This document shows positions 23,384-35,149 of a stretch of DNA of 62,000 nucleotides, in pieces. The stretch comes from Branchiostoma floridae (lineage: Eukaryota; Chordata; Leptocardii; Amphioxiformes; Branchiostomatidae), in NCBI RefSeq assembly GCF_000003815.2, contig NC_049997.1, positions 15,603,595 through 15,665,594 of the forward strand. The letters run 5' to 3'. Every line of letters begins with the position of its first letter. The first letter of the stretch is position 1. A model generated the notes under the pieces. It was not told where the DNA came from. It saw only the letters and a list, made by a program, of their open reading frames with translations, and searched no databases. The position numbers and the translations under genes were made by a program.

Positions 23384-23853
23384 NNNNNNNNNNNNNNNNN
23401 NNNNNNNNNNNNNNNNNNNNNNNNNNNNNNNNNNNNNNNNNNNNNNNNNNNNNNNNNNNNNNNNNNNNNNNNNNNNNNNNNNNNNNNNNNNNNNNNNNNN
23501 NNNNNNNNNNNNNNNNNNNNNNNNNNNNNNNNNNNNNNNNNNNNNNNNNNNNNNNNNNNNNNNNNNNNNNNNNNNNNNNNNNNNNNNNNNNNNNNNNNNN
23601 NNNNNNNNNNNNNNNNNNNNNNNNNNNNNNNNNNNNNNNNNNNNNNNNNNNNNNNNNNNNNNNNNNNNNNNNNNNNNNNNNNNNNNNNNNNNNNNNNNNN
23701 NNNNNNNNNNNNNNNNNNNNNNNNNNNNNNNNNNNNNNNNNNNNNNNNNNNNNNNNNNNNNNNNNNNNNNNNNNNNNNNNNNNNNNNNNNNNNNNNNNNN
23801 NNNNNNNNNNNNNNNNNNNNNNNNNNNNNNNNNNNNNNNNNNNNNNNNNNNNN
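23384..23853. other. Assembly gap (470 N)
   Basis: The largest gap in the window. Confidence 0.95.
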
Positions 23854-23869
23854 TCATAATTAAATATTC

Positions 23870-24420
23870 ATATTGCCACAGAAAAGACCTTGCGCATAAG
23901 CTAGCTGTTATCATGATGGTGTCTACATATTTGTTTTTTTTTTACAGAATCTGTTCTGAGAAATGAAAAAAAATGTATAAGAAGTTGTTACAAAAGACGT
24001 TCCTACTCCTTGTATAGGCTTAAGTCACTAGTAATCTTGAAATCAGTTTCTTACCTTTATTGCTTTTCAAGCGGAGGTTTGGCCCCGGCTGTTTTTTTTT
24101 GACGTGTTTTATGCTATCTTGGAACCTGAAAGTCAGAAATAGAAATATTAATATCTGCTCAGAAAATTGAGGATTACCTTGTGGATAAGCTAGTTGTTAT
24201 CACTTGGTATCTCTTTTTCAAGCTACAAAATTTGTTCTAGAAAATGAAGGAAAATTCAGGTATAACAAGTTAGTAAGAAAAATTTCCCTGCTTATTGTAA
24301 AAAACAAATAGAGACCCAAGCCATTTACAATCCTAAAAACAGTTGGTTACATTCATCACTCTAGATCTCTTTGAAAGGTTCGGCCCCGGCTGTTTTTGAC
24401 GTGTTTTACTCGATCTAGTC
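23870..24420 (+). repeat. Tandem duplication, period about 290-300 bp, each copy ending in a TIR arm
   Basis: Copy 1 has gcataagctagctgttatca (near 23892) and ggccccggctg (24081). Copy 2 has ggataagctagttgttatca (near 24183) and ggccccggctg (24382). Between them the same order of AT-rich phrases recurs with moderate drift. Copy 1 ends with only the left arm of the CTCCAAGCAG-family element (from 24063). Confidence 0.55.
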
Positions 24421-24517
24421 ACAGCCGCCTTTTGACGTCCGACTGTAAAACTGAAAAGAACTAGAAAGCCAGACCAAAAACGCCTAAAAACAGCCGAAGC
24501 CAAAACTCTGCTTGGAG
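24367..24517. mobile_element. TIR element of the CTCCAAGCAG family
   Basis: The left part GGTTCGGCCCCGGCTGTTTT pairs with the reverse complement of the right end (CTCCAAGCAGAGTTTTGGCT, then TCGGCTGTTTTTAGGCG). The inner CTAG-flanked segments also pair. The extreme left terminus is eroded. Confidence 0.6.
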
Positions 24518-25140
24518 CGCGTATAACTTTATGGCTTAAATGGGAAGACCAGAAAAAAGAAGATACAACCAAAGATTATAACTTACCGCTTGTCGTTAAG
24601 CTGAGAACTGTTGGTTCAAAACAGCAATTCGCAGGGACGCTGCCAGAAAGATATATCGACAGAGGCGCTCCACCCAAAGAGTGCCAGCAAAATGGTCTAA
24701 CCAGCAGGGGCTAAAACATCTCAACAGCTCGGTATTATGAATGATTGACATGGCTGTTTTCTTCGCTGGATGATAATGATTTCCCAGGTATTCAAACTAA
24801 AGAAGAGGAAGAATGTTTCGTGCGTCAACATGAACAATAGTGATCCGGCTTCATCACTTTGAAAATTTTAGATATCAAAAGACTGGATGATTTCATGTAC
24901 TAGGAGCGACGCACTTTGAACGTCGAGAGAGAAGGCCTGTTCACAAGAGTCTGCTTTCGAAGAGGAAACTGAATGTGATTCGCACTAAATGAAGCACAAC
25001 TTTCATACAGGTTACACACATACTCACCGTTCAGATTTAGTGCGTTAGTAAACAAAGCAATTGTACATATATTTTGTGCCATGTACTGATTTAGTTCGAA
25101 TGGAAAAGTGCCTAACGGAGCGGTTGCACGAGTGTAAGTC
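24518..25140. other. Non-coding, nothing recognised
   Basis: No exon or repeat unit could be supported. Confidence 0.4.
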
Positions 25141-25230
25141 CATGTAAGTTACTTCATCTTCATCTTCATCTTCTGTACCCTCCAAAAACCCCGCTGGGGT
25201 GTCGCTGAGGGGGGGGGGGCGGCTTGCGGA

Positions 25231-28073
25231 TTAGGGCAAGGCAGCCAAACCGGCCTTAAAGGCCTCGACTGACGGGGCCTGGGCAGTGTGCCCCGGCAGT
25301 CCGTTCCACTCGACAACCGTGCGAGGGAAAAAAGAAAACTTAAAACAGTCTCTTTTAGCTGTGATTAACTGATACTTAAACATGTGACTTCCTCTGGTTC
25401 TGCGTTGGGCTGGTTTAAGATACTGGGTTGAGGGTATGTTAATGATACCATTCACAATTTTGTAAAGAGTGGTTAGACGTGCGTCTCTCCTTCTGTCAGC
25501 GAGGAGTGGCCATTGTAGGCTCTTGAGCATTTCTGATACACTACTGGTTCTGCGATAGTCGTTGACGGTCACTCTTGCCGCTCTACGCTGCACTCTTTCT
25601 AGTGCCTGGGCCCCACTGATAGTATAGGGGTCCCACACTGCTGCACTGTACTCCAGGTGCGGGCGCACCAATGCCTTATAGCATGTTGATTTGACCCGTG
25701 GTGGGCAGTGTTGTAAGTTGCGGCGAATGACCGCCAGTATTCGATTCGCTTTACCAGTTGCGTACTTTATATGTGTGTCCCACTTCATGTCATGAGATAG
25801 TTGGACACCAAGATATGGGTGGGTTTTGACACTTGTAAGGTTTTCTGAACAAAGAACATATTGAGAAATGATTGGTTTACGTTTGTGAGTTATATGAAGT
25901 GTGTGGCACTTAGATGGATTAAAGGACATCTGCCATTGGTTTTGCCAATGGGTCAGTGCGTCAAGGTCAGCTTGTAAGCCTTGTACGTCACTTGGGTGTT
26001 CAATAATACGGTAAAGCAGGCAATCGTCTGCAAACAAACGCACGTTGGACCCAACAATATCAGGTAAATCATTTATGTAAAGTAGGAACAAAAGGGGTCC
26101 AGCACAGTTCCTTGGGGCACTCCCGNNNNNNNNNNNNNNNNNNNNNNNNNNNNNNNNNNNNNNNNNNNNNNNNNNNNNNNNNNNNNNNNNNNNNNNNNNN
26201 NNNNNNNNNNNNNNNNNNNNNNNNNNNNNNNNNNNNNNNNNNNNNNNNNNNNNNNNNNNNNNNNNNNNNNNNNNNNNNNNNNNNNNNNNNNNNNNNNNNN
26301 NNNNNNNNNNNNNNNNNNNNNNNNNNNNNNNNNNNNNNNNNNNNNNNNNNNNNNNNNNNNNNNNNNNNNNNNNNNNNNNNNNNNNNNNNNNNNNNNNNNN
26401 NNNNNNNNNNNNNNATTGTATTTAGACTCGAAAGGGGTCGACGCGTCGACTGCTCCGATCTAAACTTTGCTGCAGACTGATGTGAGTGAGAAGGTCTATA
26501 ATTAGATGGTAAGGACTTGTCTCCCTTCTTGAAGATGGGTGAGATGTTGACGGACCTCCAGTCTTCTGGTACGTCACCTGTAGTCAGGGACTGTGTAAAA
26601 ATGGACTGTAATACAGGTGCGATCTGTGTGGACACTGACTTCAGGAGTCTAGGATGAAGACCATCAGGGCCTGTAGCTTTGTTGGGATTAAGATCTGAAA
26701 GTTGCTTAGCTACACCTTCCACTGAGATCTGGAGTTGCGATATGGGGGGAGTCACAGGATTCCCAAGCGTTGGTTTGGTAGTCAGGTCCTCCTTCGTAAA
26801 GACTGAGCTAAACTGGTCCCCCAGAGCTTCTGCCTTCTCCTTGGGGTCAGAGGTTAATACACCCTGGTGCCTGACAGACGTTATGCTGGTAGAGTCTTGT
26901 TTTAGAGACTTGATGTAATTCCAAAAGGCTTTGGGGTTCTCCTGGATGTTTTCCTCCAGGAAATCCGCTTTATACACACTGTGGGCCTTCCTTACTCTTT
27001 GTTTTACACCTTTTCTACACGCTTTAAACTTGGACCACGCTTCTTCTGTGTTCGTTTTCCTGGCTTTAGTGTACAATTTGTCTCTTTTCCGCATAGCTCT
27101 CCTGATCTGTGGAGAAATCCATGGCTGGCTATGTTGATTTCTTGCCCTCTTCTGTGGGATGTGTTTGTTGGTTGCAGACAATAAAGTTGTTTTAAAGTCC
27201 TCCCAATTCTCTGTAGTTGTCCTCTTTGGGGCCTGTCTTAAGAAGTTGTTGCTGTACTCTTCCATATCCTTTTGGAGTTCGTCCATATTCCCCTTCCTCC
27301 AGAGGTACACCAGCCTGTCTTTCTTCTTGGTTCTTTGTGGCTTTGCATGTACGTCAATCAATGGTATGTCGTGATCACCAAGTCCCGGTACGATCTTACA
27401 TTTTTCAACTAACGTAGGATTGGATGTGAAGAATAAGTCCAGGACATTTGCAGCTTGGCCGATACGACGAGTCGGTTCGCTGACGACTTGTTCAAGTCCG
27501 CAGTCGTTAGCCAGGTTGATATACTTACCAGTGAGGCTGGAGGCTGCACTTGTGGAATTACTGGTAGAATCCAAACCCCAAGTTGCAGCTGGTAAGTTAA
27601 AATCACCTGCTAACCAAATCTGAGGGTTACCGGGTTTCTGTCGTATGTTTGTTAGCGACTGTTCTAGGGCTAGGTAATCATCCAAACCAGCATCAGGAGG
27701 CCTATAGTATGCTCCAACATACATGGTTTTACAATGTGACATATTTATCTGTATCCAGATTAGCTCGTTGGTCGTATCAAGCTCTGGATGGTGCGTTGCT
27801 ATGATGTCCGATCTAGTGGCTATGAAGACTCCTCCTCCTCGTCCCTCCCTGTCCTTCCTAAATGCGGTGTATGAAGGTGGGAAGATTTCACTGTTGCCTA
27901 CAGAGGGATCTAGCCAGGATTCAGTTCCGATAATAATGTCCGGTTGGACTGTGTCACAAAAAACATGGAATTCAGAGGTCTTGTTTCGAATTGACTGGAA
28001 GTTTATGACTGCAGCTCTAAGAGGTTTGCTCTGTGTTCGATCCCTTTGCCAGTCCTCCCCCTCAAAAAATGAC
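25231..28073 (-). pseudogene. LINE ORF2 (APE endonuclease and reverse transcriptase), frame-broken and gapped
   Basis: Reading on the minus strand: AVINFQSIRNK, IIIGTESWLDP and GRGGGVFIATR open the endonuclease. Then VGAYYRPP, LAGDFNLPA (about 27589-27617) and GDHDIPL with the catalytic His (about 27360). After a basic linker comes the polymerase: NKATGPDGLHPRLL (about 26650), DVPEDWRSVNISPIFKKGD and SNYRP. There the frame slips by one base (SLTSVCSKV is readable in another frame). After the gap, GVPQGTVL is in one frame and PLLFLLYINDLP in the next, so a base is missing near 26100. Motif C is FADDCLLY (about 26025). The C-terminal region has LERVQRRAARV, FKFSFFPRTVVEWNGLP and ends near 25231. 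The role is target-primed reverse transcription; this copy is dead as assembled. Confidence 0.88.
26126..26414. other. Assembly gap (289 N)
   Basis: Lies inside the LINE polymerase domain. Both edges carry frame breaks, suggesting low-quality sequence around it. Confidence 0.95.
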
Positions 28074-28076
28074 TAG

Positions 28077-29335
28077 GCTATTAGATATACAAGCCTTAAA
28101 AGCAACGTACAGCAAAAGTTTATAAAAATTAGCCAACCTGTTTAACAGTAAAGCAGAAAACAATCTATAATCTTCTCTGGTCAGGATCATAACATTCACA
28201 AAAAGTCACACACTGTATTATACTTATTATTTCATCTGATGTGGAAAGAAGGTTTGCTCCAATGAAGTCCAAACCAAGCCCAACACGTTTGTTTCCTGTC
28301 TATTGCCAAACGCTCAAATATTTTGATAATTCGCGAGCCCAGGTCTCCGGAGTCTCTTAGACAGCTTATTTTGCATGACCATTGTCTGATGTCAAACTGA
28401 AATGTCTTTAAAGGCTTCTCATCTCCTCAGTGTGACTAACGATTGACGTGGCCACATTCCTATCTAGATGGTAACATCGTCTCCCAGGTAAACAAAGGAG
28501 GCGGAATGTATCATGCGTCCTAAGGAACCATGGAGATACCGCTTCATATTTCCGGAAACTTCGAAATATTCAACTGTCGTCTTTATTGCGTCGTTTGATG
28601 CAGAAGTGACGCACATAAACTGAGTTATAAGTTTCTCTTTCATAAGTATTTAGCATCGAAAGGGCAATCTATAACAAATTTTATATAGTTGAAGTACGGA
28701 TATCCTTATGGACCCAAATTTTGTTTTTACTCTCTAGGCATTTTAGCTACCACCTAGTCCCACTTTGACACACGATACTGAGTCTTAATTCCGTATATTC
28801 ATTACCTTGCATATTTACGTACACAAAGCGATGTGTACGTGGGTGTAGTCGGCGCTTCTACGGTCGGCCACGGTCTAACACGAGCTCATGGTATGTACAG
28901 TGCCTTCAAATCGATCCAACAAGTGTTTCAAATTTATCGTGTGTACTGTGTAGTTTATAGTCGCAAAAATGCATCTTGCGCGTGATATGTTGTACTTGTT
29001 TTGGTGTAGGAAGAATATTCAATCGGATTATTTCAGTGATTCTTGATGCCGAAACTACATGCTGCACTCTTGCATGTTTGGTTTGATATAATGGCCACAG
29101 GATCACACCACACCACACATAAATCTTCCAAAGAGTTACTTCAGTTCCGATTCGGAATCTAGTGGATCTGCCGTAATAGAGTTCTTGGCTCGTATAACAA
29201 ATAATACATAGATAAATCGTGTAAAGGGCCTCATGTGGTGCATGATCATGATCAAGATTAATTGACTGAGAAATTGAGTATATTGTGGTATTGTTTCTAA
29301 TTCATCGAAGGAACGATGCACTGTGAGCCCAAAAA
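28077..29335. other. Non-coding, nothing recognised
   Basis: AT-rich flank between two LINEs. No exon or repeat boundary can be supported. Confidence 0.4.
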
Positions 29336-29717
29336 ATCAGTAACTCCAATTTCAAATTCATACTTTTATTAAAATTCTGTGAATTTATCTGAGTTTAAAG
29401 TGGTGTATACTATGTAATACATTTGTACAAATATTGCTTTTGCATTATTTAATTGTTTCACTTTAATTGTAAATTGTTACAAAAATCAAATAATCAATCT
29501 AATTGATTCTAAATTGATAACAATGTGTTAACATACAGTATTTTTGACAACTTTAGATTTCATTTTCCACAAAATGACACACAAGATTGGCTATCCACAC
29601 AAAATCATTTAAATTATGAAAAATGTCACACAAAAATGCATTCTTACAGTAAGAAATGTCTACCAAAGGCACTGTATTACATTCTTTGGCACAATTGCAC
29701 ATTTACAAATTTTAAAG

Positions 29718-31709
29718 CTATTCACACATTTGATCGTTTCTGTTTGTGTTGAATATATCCCAGTGACAACATGATGCAGTACAACTTAANNNNNNNNNNN
29801 NNNNNNNNNNNNNNNNNNNNNNNNNNNNNNNNNNNNNNNNNNNNNNNNNNNNNNNNNNNNNNNNNNNNNNNNNNNNNNNNNNNNNNNNNAAGAGGCTTTC
29901 TTTTTCCCTTAGTGGGTCTGTAATAAGCCTTCTTACCCATGTTGCCTTTATTGCTTTATTCTTGGTGACAAAATTTACCATCTTTAGTCCTCCTTGGGAT
30001 ATTTTTCCAATCAAAGTTTTCATTTTAACCTTGGGGGGTTTACTTTGCCACACATAATGAAATATATAATCATTTACTTGTTTTAGAAAGGTTGGTGGTG
30101 CATGTAAGACTGAACAATTATAAACAAGCTTGGAAATGCCTAGTGTCTTGATGATTAAAATTCTGCCTATAATAGTAAGATTTCTACTTTTCCATACATT
30201 GCATAGTTTTTTCATCTTAACAAAGTTGTTGTCAAAATCCTTATTGTAGCATATATCTTTATTGTGTCCAAAATGTGTACCTAGGGCTTTTATGGGTGTG
30301 CATGGCCAGCGTGTTGGTAGTGGTTTGTCTTCTCTATTTTTGTTAGGACCCACCCACAGAGCATCAGTTTTCTTAGGGTTTAATTCTAATCCACTACATC
30401 TTTTAAACAAGTGTAAAGTATCTAGAAGTCTACCTGCAGATTCCACATCTGCTAGAAGGGAAGTCATATCATCTGCATACATGGATATTTTGTGAGTTTT
30501 GCCATAAACCTCTAGTCCTCGAATATTAGAGTCAGATCTGATTTTGCAGGCTAGTACTTCTAGCCCGATAATGAATAGAGTGGAAGATAGGGGGTCGCCC
30601 TGTCTCACCCCTCTCTGTACATTGAACCATGGGGAACTGTAACCATTATTAACCACGCAACTTTTTATGTTATTATATAGAAGCTTCACCCATCCAATCA
30701 TGTCTTCACCAAAGTTCATAGTTTTCAGTGCTTTGATTATAAATGATATTTCAACACTGTCGTAGGCTTTTTTAAAATCTAAAAACATGATCAATCCTGC
30801 GTTGCTTTCTTTTTCACAAAACTCTATAGTATCCCATATGCGTCTTATATTGCTACCTATGTATCTTTGTTTTATAAAGCCGGTCTGATCTTCGTGTATT
30901 ATGACTGGAAGTAGGGGTTCTATTCGTAATGTAAGTGCCTTGCTTATAATTTTGTAATCAACATTAAGTAAGCTAATTGGTCGCCAATTATCCAATGTAC
31001 TTAGATCTGTTTCTTTTTTTGGAATGAGTCTTATAACTCCCCGTCTTTGGGATATTGGTAAAAGACCGGTAACGAAGGCGTGGTTGGTAGCATTAGTAAG
31101 ATAATGTTTTATTAACTCCCAAAATTTTGAATAGAACTCAGCTGTGATTCCATCACTTCCTGGTGCCTTATTTTTATTCTTGTGGAGATGCTCTAGTGCT
31201 TTTTTAAGTTCAAATTCACTAATCTTCCCTTCACAACTTAACTTTTCATCCTCATTTAGTCTTTTAATTTCCTTGTTATTAAAGAAACAGTCAAATTCCT
31301 TCTTATCTGGGTCACATTCATTAGCAGTGTATAGTTTTTGGTAGTACTCTGCTTCTTTATTTATAATTTCTTTGGGGTCTGTTATCATGGATCCATCCTC
31401 TGACATAAGTGAGGTAATGACTTTTTCTTGAAAATTTCGCTTCTCTAAGTTGAAGAAATATTTTGTGCTTTTTTCTCCTTCTTCATACCATTTACACCTG
31501 CTTCTTATTATTGCCCCTCTGGTTTTCATATTTTGTATGTTGTCTAATTGTTGTTTTATTTCATCTATTAGAATTTGGTTATTCTGATCATTATTTTCAT
31601 CATTTTCTTTAAGTAGATAGTTGAGTCTATTTTCTAATTCTTGTTCTTCATTTCTTCTGGATTGTGCTTTTCTCTTTGAATATCTTATGCAGAAAGTTCT
31701 GATCTCCAT
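29718..31709 (-). pseudogene. LINE ORF2 fragment: linker and reverse transcriptase, no endonuclease
   Basis: The frame starts inside the linker (a Glu/Asn-rich coiled region, then RGAIIRSRCKWYEEGEKSTKYF). It runs through the polymerase: NKAPGSDGITAEFY, NWRPISLLNVDYKIISK, DQTGFIKQRYIGSNIRR, motif A FLDFKKAYDSV, motif B RGVRQGDPLSS and motif C ISMYADDM. The following domain has GRILIIKTLGISKLVY and KMKTLIGKISQGGLKMVN. A 100-N gap (29790-29889) then hides most of the C-terminal region, and the tail after the gap may be in either of two frames. The order and phrases match the 6.5-10.3 kb element but the sequences clearly belong to a different family. No frameshift is seen in the 600 residues before the gap, so this is a fairly young insertion. 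Confidence 0.85.
29790..29889. other. Assembly gap (100 N)
   Basis: A nominal-size gap in the truncated LINE. Confidence 0.95.
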
Positions 31710-31744
31710 TTTTAAGATAACAGAATAATAATGTTTATTACGAC

Positions 31745-32384
31745 TTGAGTTGCCAATAGGAACATCAATGACGTCAATATGACGTCATAAAATGACGTCA
31801 TGCACATCTAAGATACGAGTTGGGCTCCGCCATATTATATCCACCACCTTGAATTTTTAAAAATACTTTTTTTGCAACAAAAAATCACAAAGGGCAATGG
31901 AAATAGACTAAATTCATTCATTTAGATGGTTTTTGATGAAAAAATACCAGGTAGTTACAAATTTTAAGGGATAATTAGCTTGTTATTATTGATCTGGCCA
32001 TTCGGTCCGCCATCTTGGATTTTGGGCTGATGACGTCATCAAATTAGCATAATTTATGCATATATAATTATGAAAGATATGCTGAATAATATAATATTTT
32101 ATTTATGTAACAAAATCGCAGTAATATAGCAAATAAATGTGAAAAATACATAGTTAGAACCAAAAATAGTGATTTTTGGCAAAACTGCCTGTCAACAAAC
32201 GGTTGCCATGGTAACAAGAAAAAATGGAAAATTTGTCAACCTTCGTAAAATTGTTGCTAACAATATTTTAGGAAAACTCACCAAATTTGGTGGCTCTAGC
32301 GTAAGCCGTTCTGGCGTTATAGGACATCGAAGTTAGGGCGGGCCTCAAAAGCCCCCCCCCCCCGGTCTGAATAGGGTTAAATAC
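31745..32384. repeat. TGACGTCA-rich interspersed repeat (probable)
   Basis: AT-rich non-coding sequence with four perfect TGACGTCA palindromes (31769, 31780, 31793, 32031), two copies of the phrase tccgccat, and gcctgtcaacaaacggttgc, ccatggtaacaag further on. The style resembles a non-autonomous DNA element, but I cannot find both ends. The truncated LINE abuts it on the left. Confidence 0.4.
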
Positions 32385-32548
32385 AGGAATGAATCATGCC
32401 TTGTTGGCTGTGATGCCATATTTTGTCACTTCAAGTCTTGTTACAACGTGTGTTTTGAAAATTTGCCATCTTGTCTTTTTTTCGCCCTATCTCATTATTT
32501 TTCCAGTCTGCAGAGGATGTCATCCATAACATTTACTTGCTGTGGCCT
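32385..32548 (-). mobile_element. One-ended copy of the AGGCCACA...GGATGACATCC element
   Basis: In reverse orientation it matches the left 190 bp of the 22662 element: gtctgcagaggatgtcatcc, cataacatttacttgctgtg and, further in, tcgccctatc and caggaatgaat with gccttgttggct. The other end is absent. Confidence 0.6.
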
Positions 32549-32924
32549 AACTGTGAGACAACGGTTCTAGAGTCGGTTGGGGCTGCACAGTCAGATCACG
32601 CAAAGGTGGCGTAAAATTGGAATCCGTGTTGTAGGAGATGTCTCAAGCGCGCTAAAAAGGAAGGGCTAGCAACCATTCCCTGTAATAATATACCCTGCTA
32701 CTGATTATGAAACATCAAGGAAACTTGTTGACCTATTTCTATTTCTATGCTGTACTGGGCAAAGCTCCTTTTAGGGGCATCCCACCCAGGTGAGAAAAAC
32801 GAGGTGCACGGCACTAGTGCGACCGGTGGTGGTGGTGGTGCTCCGAAAAAGAAAAATAGTGAGTGCATCAAAAAGTAACAACACAACAAAAAGGTGAGGT
32901 GATGGCCGCACTAATGGTTTGTAT
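32549..32924. other. Non-coding, nothing recognised
   Basis: Contains a short (GGT)n run near 32825. No gene supported. Confidence 0.4.
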
Positions 32925-33060
32925 CTACATGTGGGGGACGGGGAGGCCCATGTGCTGGGCCAGCCCCGTCTTGAAGGTTGTCAGTGATGGAGATGTATTA
33001 ACAAGCTGTGGTGGAAGGCTGTTCCATTGTGGTACAAGGCTACAAGAGTTACAAAAACAA
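32925..33060 (-). pseudogene. LINE ORF2 C-terminal remnant (CR1/L2 group)
   Basis: On the minus strand one frame reads FCNSCSLVPQWNSLPPQL, then a Ser/Thr-rich stretch, TTFKTGLAQHM and a TAG at 32927. This is the same C-terminal phrase as the 25.2 kb LINE (VVEWNGLPGH...FKAGLAALP) but from a different family. Nothing of the polymerase is left, so it is a heavily 5'-truncated insertion or a SINE tail borrowed from such a LINE. Confidence 0.6.
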
Positions 33061-33415
33061 CAATAAATATGTCTGCGCTGCGATCGCGTATTTAGCCAAG
33101 CACACCGGGGTACCCCTACTCTTCACGATAAGTGAGTTAGATTCAATTACTCGCAGAGGTTGGACATCTGATGTTTCCCCCAAATAAGCTAAATGTCCCT
33201 ATCCGGAATCACAAATGCAACCCCACATAAGGTTCCCTAGCGGGGCTTGAACTTCACTCTCTTGTTCCACGGAATTCGATCCACATGTTGTTGTTTAGAA
33301 CAATATTTTCTGCACATTTTCTTTAGTATTTCAAGTAAGAGGGGCAAAACTACCACCGAAGGTGGCCTACCTATACTATAGCTTAATACAATGATACCAC
33401 TCTAGCCTCGTTTTT

Positions 33416-33930
33416 GTGCAATGACCCCAGATAGCCCCAGAAAATCCAAAATGGCCGCCGTAACTGGAATCAAGCATAATTGAATGAAGACCTTTATTGT
33501 ACATTCATACCCACTGGGTTCAGTACAGGTCACAGTAAATGATACAACATGATATAATGATATAACTCGGAATCTACACTACTCAAGGATCGTATTCTAC
33601 AGCGTACATTCGGCTTCTTCTCGTTTCTTTGTGATGGGGTCACGTACCGCTTGCGCCAAAAGAACACAAAGTTGAGGCAACCGAATGTGCTACTCCCCTC
33701 ACGATGACAAAGTACCAAAAGTGCGGAAAGGTTGGGTCAACAAATTTCCTCGTTTTTGTGCAATGACCTCAGATAAACCCAGAAAATCCAAAATGTCCGC
33801 CGTAACTAGTAGGTACTGGAATCAAGCATATTGGGGTCACGTACCACTTGCGCCACGAGAACACAAACCGAATGTGCTACTCCCCTCACGATGACAAAGT
33901 ACCAAAAGTGCGGAAAGGTTGGGTCAACAA
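33416..33930 (+). repeat. Tandem duplication with an insertion in copy 1
   Basis: The phrase cctcgtttttgtgcaatgac starts at 33416 and 33749 (distance 333). Both copies continue ccagaaaatccaaaatg, gccgtaact, ggaatcaagcata, ggggtcacgtacc, ccgaatgtgctactcccctc and aaagtgcggaaaggttgggt. Copy 1 has about 160 extra bases between atcaagcata and ggggtcacg (33474-33632), beginning ttgaatgaagacctttattg. Similarity is high, so the duplication is fairly recent. Confidence 0.75.
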
Positions 33931-34298
33931 ATTAACCGGTACCCAAAGCTGATACTAAATTACTTAACCCAATTCGAGGGCTACATCGGTCTTAGCCCAG
34001 TCCTGATGGTGGCAATTTACTGCCATTACTCGGCATGTGGAGGGGAATACCTAATGTGCGGAATTACTGATGAGAATTGATGATAACCGAGGTAATGCGG
34101 AGAACTTGTGATGGTGGTTACAGTCAATCAATAGTCGTCTCACGACTCTATTTCATGGCGAAGTCTCCATATCTCTTTTACTGTCCCTCTCTTTCCATCT
34201 CTCTTTTCCATCTTCTCTCTTTCTCTTCCGTCTGTTTCCTTCACGCTCTCCTCTCTTTCTTTACCATATTCTCTCCCCCGCCCTCTCTGGTCTCTTTC
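33931..34298. other. Non-coding, turning into a CT-rich tract
   Basis: No gene. From about 34170 the sequence becomes pyrimidine-rich ahead of the (CTCA)n array. Confidence 0.5.
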
Positions 34299-34386
34299 TC
34301 ACTCACTCACTCACTCACTCACTCACTCACTCACTCACTCACTCACTCACTCACTCACTCACTCACTCACTCACTCACTCACTCAC
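34299..34386. repeat. (CTCA)n microsatellite
   Basis: About 21 perfect tetranucleotide copies. Confidence 0.95.
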
Positions 34387-34462
34387 ACCTCACACCTCTT
34401 TCTCATACACACTTCTTGTATGTGTTTGTGTGAGTGAATGCTTACATGTCTGTGCGCTTGCG

Positions 34463-34463
<1 letters not shown>

Positions 34464-34515
<52 letters not shown>
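34464..34515. repeat. (GT)n microsatellite
   Basis: About 25 perfect dinucleotide copies with looser TG-rich flanks to 34630. The open frames here are simple-sequence artefacts. Confidence 0.95.
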
Positions 34516-35149
34516 GTGAGCGTGTATGCATGGCTGTGTATTCGCGTGCGCATGTATCTGTGTTTGTATGTGATTGTGCTTGAGTGTGTGTATGTGTCCA
34601 AATTTGTTGAGTATGTGCGCGCGCGTGTTTCTCTCGCAAAAAAAATGATTACAAGAAAACTATGCACAAAAATACCGAAAATAAAATTAACACTTTGCAA
34701 CATATCACCTAACCCTTTCACTGGCCCTAGGAGATCCACAAGTTGTCTCCCCCCTCCCCTCCACACCCCCACACACCCAATCAGATCACTATAATAAGTC
34801 ATGGTGCAAACCAAGCTCCCCCAAGCTATAGATTGAAACTTAAGTCATTACTTCGGTAATTACTTTCCCCTGATTCTTTAAAACGTCATTAAGGCTAATA
34901 CTCTGCAGACGGTCTTATTTTGCGGATGATTTCAGACTGTCTATCAAGGTGACTTTGAAGATTTAATCAGGCCCTGCCGGTAATTCTATAGCTTTAGAGG
35001 CAGAAAGGACTGGATCCTTTAGATAACTGGGTTATTTGGTATTATACATATACACATAGACCTCTTCCTCTATATCTCTCTATCTTCCCCTCCCTCTCTC
35101 CCTTTCCATAAACCCTCTTCCCTCCGTCTCCTTTCTCTCCTATACAACC

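Larger units (their letters stand above)
25145..28076 (-). mobile_element. CR1/L2-group LINE, 5'-truncated
   Basis: On the minus strand the ORF2-like frame begins near 28073, followed by reverse transcriptase and a short 3' UTR that ends in (GAAGAT)n near 25150-25175. A microsatellite-like 3' tail instead of poly-A is usual for CR1/L2-type elements. There is no ORF1, so the copy is presumed truncated. A 289-N gap removes part of the polymerase. Confidence 0.85.
29350..31740 (-). mobile_element. L1/Tx1-like LINE, 5'-truncated
   Basis: On the minus strand, only the part of ORF2 after the endonuclease remains, followed by an AT-rich 3' UTR of about 370 bp with an AATAAA signal near 29370. Family placement rests on the polymerase. 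The 5' break at about 31740 lies against a TGACGTCA-rich repeat. I could not find a target-site duplication. Confidence 0.8.

Noticed and set aside
23265-23966. Open frames of 180-233 codons
   Set aside because: They consist mainly of the 470-N gap.
26679-28076. Several plus-strand open frames of 60-117 codons
   Set aside because: They are antisense shadows of the minus-strand LINE ORF2.
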